A stretch of 64,000 nucleotides of DNA from Plazaster borealis (lineage: Eukaryota > Echinodermata > Asteroidea > Forcipulatida > Labidiasteridae): assembly GCA_021014325.1 (NCBI GenBank), contig CM037461.1:24351376-24415375 (forward strand), given 5' to 3'. The notes beneath the pieces are model-generated. The model saw only the letters and a program-made list of their open reading frames with translations. It did no database searches and was not told the origin of the DNA. Positions 51,201 through 63,200 of the stretch are shown here, piece by piece (position 1 is the first letter of the stretch; each line of letters begins with the position of its first letter). The position numbers and the translations under genes are program-made.

Positions 51201-54200
51201 CACATTCGCCCCTTTAGCGTTTTAGAAATATCTGATCTCACCATCCAAAACCTTAACACTCACATCAAAGAACTGAAAATGATTTAGATTCAACCCGAGA
51301 TTGAGATAATTAGCTACCTGTTTGCTCCCATGAGGGGGTACTGTCCAAATCAGTTATCAAATCATGTGACATGACACGTAGAACCCCAGCGTTAACGCCA
51401 AACATGTGATACCAGAAGCGTACACACTCTCCATATGTATCTGTTTGCTGGGAGCTCAGGATGCGGGCTCTATCACCTTGACTACGAGGAGCATTGGTCG
51501 TCACTAGAGCATACATCCCTAAGATGTTTAGAACATGTTTGTGAAGAGAGAAGGTAAATGATAAGCTTTTTTAATAAGGGAATCAAAGTTGTGGTGAAAA
51601 TATTATAACAAATCTCAGGCTGGGACGGGATACAGAGGAAACGAATTAATAAGTGACAATGATTTAGTGAAATAAGGAAAGCATATTCTTAATAATTGCT
51701 ATTTATGAAACAGTTTTACTGTTCCAACATATGACCTCACATACTGACCTGCACTGGTCCCCAGCGTGTGATCAACACTAGGCTGTGTACCAATTAACTG
51801 GTTCCCACTAGTGACTACCCAATCAAATTCATCATTGAAGTCTTGAGTCCAGTCACACAGGCCAGTTTCAAATTCACAATCCCCTTGGAGAAAAGGAGAG
51901 AAAAGAAAACAAATTTGAAACACAAAACAACCCAAATCAAATAAGGTTATTCAGGGCACATAACACAGACACACAAGACATTGAGTTGTACATCAACGAA
52001 ATCTGGGCTGGAGAAATTTGAGAGTAATATCTTAAAGGCACTGAACACGTTTGGAAATTGTCAAAGACCAGTGTTCTCACTTGGTGTATCCCAACATATG
52101 CATAAAATAACAAGCCTGTGAAAATTTGGGCTCAATTGGTCATCGAAGTTGCAAGAAAATGTTGAAAGAAAAAACACCCTTGTTGTACAAATTTGTGTGC
52201 TTTCAGATAGGAATAAAAACTTCTTGCAAGAAGTTTTTATTATTTTAGTGAGAAATTACCTCTTTCTCAAAAACTACGTTACTTCAGAGGGAGTCGTTTC
52301 TCACAATGTTTTATACTATCAACAGCTCTCCGTTGGTTGTTACCAAGTCAGTTTTTATGCTAATATTTGTTTTGAGTCATTACCAAACGTGTACGATACC
52401 TTTAGGTAGTAATGGCACGGACGGAACTCTAGAATAAATATTAGATAAATTAAAAGAGACAACTTTTCAAAATGTTTAAAGAGGAAACAATATTTACTTG
52501 TTGCTGGACAAGGTCCATAGTAGAAGAAGATATCATCAAGTGCTATATCACCAGTCCAAGTATCTCCAGTTATGCCTTCAAATATCACCTGAATAAGAGA
52601 AACAAATACTTTAGGAAGGAAAGACAGTTGCTATAGATTATCAATTAAATTTAATTGCCTCACGTGTCAAACTTAGCAGAGTCTTTCTCTCAGAAACAAT
52701 TTTTTTTGCATTTAGACCATAGGTCAACTAACATGTACACTTTACAAATTTTTTCAAAAATTGTTAATTGCCTCACGTATCGAACCTAGCAGAGCATTTC
52801 TCTGAGAAACAATTTTTTGTTTTGCATTTAGACCATACACGTAGGTCTATTTGGTTGGTAGGCAGTTTGCAACAGCTAATTCTAATTTCTCACAAATTTC
52901 TTCTTGGAAGACTTGGTCGTTATGAAAAGAACACATGGTGAGGCTGGTCTAAATAGTGAAAAAAAATCATAACAACTGATTATGTTCATAAGAATCATCT
53001 AAAAACAAGTTATATTCTGTACCCCCGAAGCAAAGTTAACATTTTTTAAAGAATCATCTACTTCATAGAATACCAGTGATTTCTGTCTATTTAAAACATG
53101 GGAATTCAGTGAACGATTTTCTTTGTATAGCAGAGCAAAATGCTCCTCAATATTAGCATTCAGTGTGCACAAAACAAGTTCAGTCTTAATATTTTGCTAT
53201 GCAAAATTGCTAAACGAAATCATTCCTTGGACTTCCACCTTGCCCATCATTTTTGCAAATATCAACCACTCACCTCGCTATGATGATATGCCATGATAAA
53301 GGAAATAAGGGAAACACTGATTCTGAAAAAGTCATTTTGTGTCATTAAATAAGCTTTTTGCTTTACTTATCATTAACAGTAAGAAGGTGTTTAAAGCTTT
53401 GCATGGTGTGGAAAAATAAGAAGTAACTATAAATAAATAGTAAACTTGCGGGTACAACCATGTGTAAAATGTCTTTTTGGGGGAGTGTTGACTCTAAAAA
53501 GAGCTGGTGTGGTCTCGACGTTTCGAACAGTATACTCTGCTCATCTTCAGGAGAATGCTGGACTGCTGATGGTGATGCAGCTTAAGTAGCGCTTGAGGGA
53601 TGCACATTTGGGCGGGAAGTATTTATTTATAGTTACTTATTATCATTCACGGATGAAGTTATTTATCAAATAACTGTTTTACCTGCCATGTTTGATCACT
53701 CTGTACGGTGTACTGTGCCTTCAACCACATATTTCCTTGTGTCTTATACCGAGTCCAGACTAAAGTCTCTATTTGCCCTGTTCTTAAGTGCACGTTGAGG
53801 GTGTTGACGGCCAGACCATACATATGATACCAGAAAGTTAAACACATCTTTGAGTTGTATGTTGGCTCATTGAACATGGTTGCTAAGCGGGCTGTGTCAC
53901 CGTAGGAACGTGGAGATGAAGTTTCTATGAAGAGGTAGTGACCTGAACAGAGTCATATAAAGAAAGAATTTGTAACAGTTTGATGGAATCGTTTAAAAGG
54001 GTTAATGGGGCTGTAACGTCATGATCAAGGTAAACCTGTGGCTGTACATGAAATTATGAACTCTTAATACTCACAAACAGGGAAAGCATGAAAAGACATG
54101 CCAAGCATTGCACATAATTTTGACTGACAACACAGCATGCAATTTGGATACATGGAATTATGTGCGTTGCCTGGCGACATGGCACGTATTTTAATTGTTA

Positions 54201-57200
54201 CGCATAGCGCACTATGTGTTACGCAAAACGGAAACATGGCTTTCTGGCCTAAGTAACAGATTTGTGGCACCTCTGTCCTACCTGTGGAATCACCAAATGT
54301 GTGATCGAACCCTGGACCAGTAGTTGAGCTAGGTGTACCGCCACTCATCCACGTCCAATCAAAATCATCAACTGGATCCTGAATGTAGCCACAAAGATCG
54401 GTCTCAAACGTACAATTCAAACTTGCTCCTGGAAATACAGACAGAAAGTTTTCATGGTAAAGCCTTGATGGTAATTCAATTCAATTCAAACTTTGAAAAT
54501 TTAAAAATAATACATAACCACAAAAATTGAATTCAAGAAGTAACCAGAAATGCATTTTTTACAAGGCAGAAAACTAAATAAGTATGGAGGCATCTTCTAG
54601 AAGGCTTGTGGTGAGATGCCTGATGGACAGACAAACAGAACGTAAACAGGAACAAGAACGTACGGACAGACAGGTTGAACAAAGACAGGAATGACTCGGA
54701 TGAACATATAATAATAAGTAGTGTAAAAGGAGAACATTTGCTGACTAACCATTTGTCAGACACTGGGAGAGCTCATTTATAAGCCCTTTTAATCTTAGAA
54801 TGAACAGTACTATCAAATATTGAATGTCTTAAAAATGTGACCACAAAGGTGAACACATTTTGATGATTGTGACCTTTACTGTTTGTCAAAACAAGGAAGC
54901 CCATATCTCAGTTACTTAAAGGTAAGGTCATATATTGGTTAATGTCAATCTAATGCTGATTTATACGTCAGATTGTCAGTAAAGAGACAATAAAAGTCAC
55001 CTGTGAAAGTTTCAACTGAATACAGTGTCTACTTATTGAGAAAACAGCTAAAAAATTGTCACAGTATTTTCATCCGGAACGTCAAACCCATCCACGTTTA
55101 GCGAGGTGAAGCGGGTACCAACCGCATCTCCGGTCGCAGCATTCACAAACGGACACCACAAAAATTTGAATGTCCAAAACTCGTCTTAAGGCGAGTCTTG
55201 GAGGGCAACAACTCAAAGATGACAAATCAGAAGTGAAGCTGATTGTAACTTACGGACACACTTGCTGTCTCGAATCAAGATAACATCATCCACAGCGACA
55301 TCGCTGGTATAATTAGCTCCAATAATACCCTCAATCAGTATCTGGAATGTCTGGACATTAGTGATGTCAACCTGACCCAAACGCCACTCATCACCTTGGT
55401 TACCACTGATTGTTAATAATGATGACAGTAGAGGTGCATCTAGATCGTTGGTGTAGATGTTGAGTTGACCGATACCGGCGCCCAGCATGTGATACCAGAA
55501 TTCAAAGCATCCTTGAGTCATGGGATCAAAGAGCTCGCTGGCCAGCCAGGCTTTAGCATCGATGACACCAGAAGAAGCTTCGATGTACACATAAAAACCT
55601 AACATAAGAGTTTGATAATTTAGAAAGGATTAATAGATGTTAAATTTGCATCGGGGATAAAGAATATTATTTGGTTTTACCCTTACACCGATGTGTGTAA
55701 AGCACTGTATACTCAGTACTTTCCCGAGTCCTGTGAAAAAACCCCACAGGCATATTACTTGGGTGGGATTCGAACCCACGACCTTTGCCATTCTAGAAAG
55801 GATTACTTCAGTCACTGGCGTACAAACTCTAGCCATGAGTCAAACTTAATCTCAGTCATAAATTAGCAACCTGTCTAATTATATTTGCAAACATCAAGTA
55901 ATACACCACGAGGGAAACTGACTGGGTAAATTGTTAATTAATTTGGGGTTAAAACAAAAAAAAATACTAGAGCGAGATTTGAACCTACGACCTCCGGATT
56001 AACACTCTTCCAACTAAGCTATCTAGCCCTCATGTTGGCGGTCTCCCTTTTTTGTCAATATCTTTGTTCGGGGGTGACAATTAGAAGCCATTCGACCTGT
56101 AACTGCCGAATAGCCAGGGATCACAACCAAGAATACGATACAACCTGGGAAGCAGCAGCAGAGGGATCTGATAAAAGATAAAAGACAAATTGAGCGTCTT
56201 ACCAGTTGAAGAGTTGGTTGTGTGGTCAACAGAGGGACCAGTTGCTACACTGGGGGTGGCTCCATTACTCCTAGTCCAATCAAAATCATCCGCTGTAGGC
56301 TCATTGGTCCAGGAGCAAAGATTTGTTTCAAAATCACAAGATCCTGGAAAAAAAACAAACATTTATAGAGTAATTTTACTCAATATTTTAAACTTTTGAT
56401 TCTGTGTAAAAGGAGCTGCATAAATTCTGTTCCTTTATCTATTGCCCAGTGGTGTTTAATAATCATGTAATTTTATGTATTTCTTGTAGTATTGTTGATT
56501 GTATTTAGATGTGTGGATTCTATATACTGTATGGGCCAGTTGGCTTAAGTAAGAAATAAATTTAAAAAATGGACATGTGACACTGGACGTTTTCATGTGG
56601 AAAAACAAATACAAATTCAATTAACAACACTACAAATAGTACATAAATACATGACGTAAAAACACCAGTTGATAGATAAAGCAACATAAAAACAATTAAT
56701 GGTGTGGGGCAGTTTTCAATCTTTCTTTTTTCTGTGTAGACCATGGCTTTGTTCGCAGAGCAAGGATGCAACAGCTTTAGTTGTATGTTTTTAGTTCCTG
56801 TATTGCAGAGGGAGAAAGCTACGTATGAAGAATCAACACTTATTGACTACTGCAATTAGCTTACCAGGTGGTGGGCATGGTTCCATAGCAACCTCCACAT
56901 CATCAATAGCAAGGATACCAGTGTTGCTGGTACCCAGTATCCCTTCAAATCCAACCTGATTTAGCACAAGAATGAAAAAAGAGATATCAGAAAGAATTGT
57001 CATAATAATATCTATAAAGGGCATCAGGTTGGCTCAGTGGTTTCTTTCCCTGCCTTTCACTGGACCCCAGTTCGAATCCCACCTCAGACCGGAGCCTTGC
57101 ATATAGATTGTGTTTTTCAGTCCTTACATGATTGCGTGGGTTTTCCCCATTTGGGATTTTCCTCTCACATCTAAAACTGAACAGTTCTTCTCGTTTCCTA

Positions 57201-60200
57201 TCCACCATCCCGTTACTGGCGCTTGTGCTATGGATGTGTAAATAAATAAATAAATAAATAAATAAATGTATAAATAAATAAATAAAAAAAGTAATAAATT
57301 ATACAAAATATTCAACCTTATTACTTCTTCCGAATTGTTTACCTGGTTCTGGGTTGAGGAGATGACTGTTGCATAACCATATCGCCAAAAGTTCCCCTGG
57401 GGTCCGTTCTTGGTCCATACCGGTCCAGTGCTTAGCAGCCAGAGCTTCAGGGAGATGTCTGCAGGACCATTGAGGTAGTACCAGAACTTAACACAGTCAC
57501 CTCTGGTTGTTGCATCAAAGACTGGACTCTTGATGATTGCGTTGTCAGAAGCAGAGTGAGTTTGCGCAGGGTCCACAAAGACGAAGAAACCTATGTACAA
57601 GAGAAACATTTATTCTTTAAAGTGCATCTACAAAGCGAGACAAAGTAAAGGTTTTAGTTGTTTAATTAAATCTCTGATACTGTTTTCATACTCATATGTT
57701 TTTAATTCAGCTGTCAGCGAGCCTGTATCAACCTTATGCATTGACGTCATTACACCGCCATCTTGGAGGTAATGATAATGTAACAATGAAAAACGCACAT
57801 CTATACCAGAATGGGCCAATGAACAACCTTCTTTTGACCTCTAACTGAGGACGCCCTACTCAAATGACATCATACGCATAAAGTCTAGTCATAATTACTC
57901 TGGTTAAAAAACTATACTTTTTAAATGGCTACTAACTCTTCATGGCAGAATATGTTAAATCGTTTGGAATACTTTACCTGTTGGTGAACCAGTGGAGTGG
58001 TCTGAGTCTGGGGCATTTCCTGGGACTGTATTACTTCCAGTACTCCGGGACCAGTCTAAATCATCACTGGTGTCCTGCGTCCAACTACAGAGGTCAAACT
58101 CAAAAGTACAATATCCTAAAAGGGAAAAGGGTTTACCAATGAATGAGTTATAAAAGCACAGAATGATGTACATACAAGAACTTGAATCCTGAAAATGTAC
58201 CCAGTTTTGGATTACAGCCAGATAAGCTAAACATTATTATTAGTATCATTTCAAACATGTTTTTAACAATTCTGTATAATCAGTACTTTCTGAATCCTGC
58301 GACCCCCCCCCCTCTAAAAAAAAAAGAGAAAGAACAAAAATGTCATAATTTCTGATGCAATTATTGCATCTGTAAAATTGTTAATGGTAGCCGCTGCTAA
58401 TCACTTGGTTTGATCTGACCTCTTGTCACCGGGCAGCCATAACCAATTTGCTTCGGAGGACACAAAAACCTACAAATATCAATGTCTTTATGGGTGTCCA
58501 AACGGAGAATCATTGACAAATCAAATTATTAATGGCTGGAACAAAAGTTACTTTTGACTGACAAAAATCCGCACAGGGAAAAATTGGACCAGAATTTATT
58601 TTACAAGACCAGAATCTAAATGAGAAAGAACTTTCTGCAAAGTTTAGCATGTAACCTGTTTTGATTTGAACATTCAAAGTATACTTTGATACTCAACAAA
58701 ATTGAACGGATTTACCAGACTCAAAGTAAACATTTGAACATTATTTCTTTAAACTAAAGTTATTACACAATGAGGTAGGCCTATTATTATTCAATTGAAC
58801 AACACAAGACAGTCGGACTTGCTTGGTCCAGATTTTACTGGTCCGATGCTAAAATCACTGGCCTCAGGCCTGCGGTCCGATGTAAAATTCAAGCCCTGGT
58901 TGTTTTTTTATGGAAGGACTTACTTGGTGGGGGGCAGGTTCCTTCAGTAATGTTCACATCATCGATGGCCATATCGCTCTCAAAATTAGTTCCAATAACT
59001 CCTTCAAATACCAACTATTTACAACAAGTGGAAAAGAGCTTTAGGAATCATCCAAATTTGCAACATAGTTTTGGAGGATTCGTTTGATGTTCCTCCCGTA
59101 TTATGTTCACGTGATAACCATGCCACATGTAACAAATGTCAGAAAATTATTATTCATTATTAGAGACAGAACCTTTAATAAAAAATGATTGAATTTTTAT
59201 TTAATTTTAATTCTAGAGAAGCACTATCCACAAATACCTTGTACTTAGATTCCTCTTTATTTAGGTGAAATTAAAAAACAAAAAATACAAATTAAAAACT
59301 GTCATTTGTTTTCTTTGTCAAAGTAACTAATACAACATATTAACTTTTTAGAATATCAAGGGAACTTGAAAATGCAATGTTCTTGAAAAGGTGCCAGACT
59401 AAGATTTACACACAAAGTTGCCAAAAACAAGGCCAAAAAGAACACCCAACAAGGTCAGGGCTCCAATAAAAAGTATTTAAAAAAATGTTAAAGGAGAAAA
59501 TATAGAATAATAATAATAATAACTGTATTTATATAACAGCAAATTATCACAGGATGCAAGGCGGTTAAGGGAGAAAGAGAAAGACAAAAGTAATAGGGAC
59601 AACCAGCTACAAGTTGGAGAACAGGTGAGTCTTGAGACCCTTTTTGAAGGACAAAACAGTCCGAGTGTTTTTAATGGGGACAGAAAGACCGTTTCCTATC
59701 ACTGTGATAGATACAGCTAGGGTGTTCCAAAGTACAGCAGTACTAGGGAAATATCTGGAATGATATCTTACAGTAAAGGTCTTTGAACAAGATACAGTGA
59801 AGGAATAAGAGGAAATTTGATCAAGGTTGCTGCATCTCAGAGTCTAGTTTAGAATTTACCTGAAAGTCTTGTGGGGACTGGATCGTTCGTCCGGCGTCCA
59901 ACCAAACATTACCAGAATCACCACTCATTGACCATATCAGAGTGTCACCAACACCTTCAACCCTGTTCATCACAAAGAATTAATTAGTTCATTCATTAGT
60001 TCGAAAGAGAAGGCATTAGTTCAGTCATTAGTTAGAAAGTCAAGGCATTAGTTCAGTCCTTAGTTCAGTCAATAGTTAAATAGTCAAGTCATTAGTTCAG
60101 TCAATAGTTAAATAGTCAAGTCATTAGTTCAGTCATTAGTTAAATAGTCAAGTCATTAGTTCAGTCATTAGTTAGATAGTCAAGTCATTAGTTCAGTCCT

Positions 60201-63200
60201 TAGTTCAGTCAATAGTTAGATAGTCAAGTCATTAGTGCAGCCATTAGTTAGATAGTCAAGTCATTAGAAAGGGTGAGCAACGAGTCATTGCAAAAAAACT
60301 CCAAAATAGGATACAGGTGTATTTGAAACTGCTCAATCCCTAAAGATTGGCTGGCTGTACACAGAAATCCAATCATGCAGAGTTTTTGCATTTTCTGGCA
60401 GGATTCAAACCAGGGTCCTAGAGGTGGAAGGCAAGGAAAGATACCACTACGCCAACCCAACCGCCAAGATCCAAATACACAGACCGCACAGATGCCCCCA
60501 AAATCAACATATAATGCTTTTGTACTGACGCCAATATATGATTCTTATGAAATCTAATGACTGCTCACTTTTGAAAAATTATATAATGTGCACACATCCT
60601 CCATTTCAAGAGCCTACCTGTGGTATAAGTTGAGTGTGCCCATTGTTGCTCCAAACATGTGATACCAGAATGTAAAGCACAGATCTGTGGATGTTCCATT
60701 TTGCAATGGGGAGATGAGGGAGGCCTTGCTACCGAGGGGCTGTGAAGATGCCTCAGTGTACATATAGAAACCTGGATATAAAAAAAAGGACTAATAAGTA
60801 AATTATGGTTGTTTGCAGTAGCTAAGTTGATTCTTATTTGTTTTTATTTTTTAGTTTTTATTTTTTTCAAAATAAAAAATGTGCAAAAAGTAAATCTATA
60901 GATATTCGGTTTGTGGTAACACCATGTGTATATCTACTTTGCTGTGTGGATTTTGTTCTTTCAGAACTTGTCTTGCTATTTATTCTACTGCCGCGGAGTA
61001 GATTTTGGAATTTGGGAGACTATTCTACTGCCGCGGAGTACATTTTGGAACTTGGGAGACTACTAAGTTCTGAAAAGAACTGTCCTGCTTATTAACTACT
61101 ACCTGGGCGGAAGGTGGGAAAACGGCCGGGACTACTACTATAGCTTAGTGGATCGAGGGGACTTCTCGTTATTAACTTCACTGCCGGAGAGTGAGTTCTC
61201 AAGTAAATCTAGACAACAGGACAATTTGTTAACTAATATTAAGAATGCAGACTGTGCCAACCACGTGCCAGGTCAATCCTGATTTAAACTTAACATACAT
61301 ATTCGCTTATATTTTTTAAATTGTATTTTTTCCTCTCCTTTTAAGGAGATTTTGAAATAAACAAATAAAATGAACCTTGTGTTGATGTATGATCATATGG
61401 TGGTCCAGTATTAGATGAGAGAGTTGGGCCAACATCCCTCCCCCAATCAAAGTCATCTATTACAGATTGTGACCAACCACATCGTCCGCTGTCAAAATCA
61501 CAATTGAAGTCGGTACTTGGCTTGGCATTGCTTGGTTGAGCTGGAAGACAAACAATTCAAAAGTTACTCCAAACTAAAAACTAATGAGCAGGTTTATGAG
61601 TTAACAACAATTTGAATAAAATATATTTTTTTTTGAGAAGTGCTGGTTCTTGTAGAACCAGAATTGAGATATTATTATTATTATTATTGAAATATTTCTG
61701 GTAATGAAACCAAGGATGCCTCACAAGTGAACTAAATAACAGTAGCTTGCAAGCCTGAGGAAACCTGTAATCAAGGATGCTTACTATGTGAACCAGAAAC
61801 ACCAGGGTTAACCCCTACTCTTCCACAACAACTGTTCTGGGTTCTTTTATGTGCACTACTAAGATACAGTGAAGTCTCGACATTTGCAACAGTGTGTTCA
61901 GCTGTTCTCCAGAAGAAAATTTTGAAACTCTACTTTATCTCAACCATGATTGTAAGTGAAGTAAAGTCTGTCCCGAGCCAATATGGCTCATCAGGCCGGT
62001 GTTTATACCCAGTTTCCTTGGCATTAAACAACTGAGAATATTTCTATTTCCCCCTGGACAGGATGCCAGTCCATCGCAGGTTACTCCCCAGCTCTCGCCA
62101 GTACCCATTTGTACTCCTGGGTGAGGAGAAGCAATTATGATAAAGTGCCTTGCTCAAGGACACACATGTCATGACCAAGACTCGAACCCACACTCTGCTG
62201 ATCAGAAACACCAGAGCTTGAGTCTGGTGCTCTTAACCGCTCGCCATTGTAACCACAGTTGTACTCGGAACTAACACTTCTCCCAAAAACCTATGCAGTT
62301 TTTTATTTGTTACACCATGTAAAGCTTCAAATCCTACTTGCTACAAATTGTTTGGCCTAGGACTTTATTTTGGTTTCCTTAAACCAAAAGAGATCCTTCA
62401 TCACAGAACTTTATTTGTGTATTTTTCTTTGTTGTGTAATTCAATTTATGCAAAAGTAAACATGAAATGTAATTGTTATTGCTAAGATTATTCAGACTTA
62501 TCTTATTGATCTGAAACAGTTCTCAGCCAAACGTTCATTGACTAACAGGATTAAAAGCATATGAACAAACCAGTTACAACCGGATTGAACTGGATCCAAC
62601 CAGTCTGTTATCAACTCACTTGTGCATAATCCATCTGTTATAAGGATGTCATCTATTGCAATATCTCCTGTGAAGTCAGAGCCCACAATACCTTCAATCA
62701 GAACCTGTATTAATGAGAAGACGGGGTTACTTTCTTTTATGGTTCTCTGGATGGATTGGAAAAAAGAAAAGAGAGGAAATGTCCGGACAAGATTCTTGAG
62801 TTTACAGAGAATGCTGGACGTACCTGATAATCTTCATCACTCTGGATTGGAAGTTGACCTTGTTTCCAATCCAACTGGTCAACACTCTGCTGACCAATCA
62901 ATATCCAAAGTATCTCCGCTGACCGAAGACCTCCAAGATCTTTGACCTGAATAAAAAACCAAACAGCGTTAATAGAGTTAATATTTCCACTTAGCAACAG
63001 ACACCTGTCATGGTGAGTAAGAATTCAGTGGCATAACTAAGGAGGGGGGAGGGCACAGGGTGGGGGAGGGTGCCGCCCCAAATGAAAAGTTACATTTGAT
63101 GAGCTTTTATTTGGTAATTTTACTGTTGTTAAAACTATTTTTCTATTTACAAGCATGCAAATTTAACATCTATTATAATCGTTGCGGTACCCGCTGCCAA

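Noticed and set aside
55630..56229. Small frames upstream of exon 12
   Set aside because: They translate SINE sequence (families 2 and 1).
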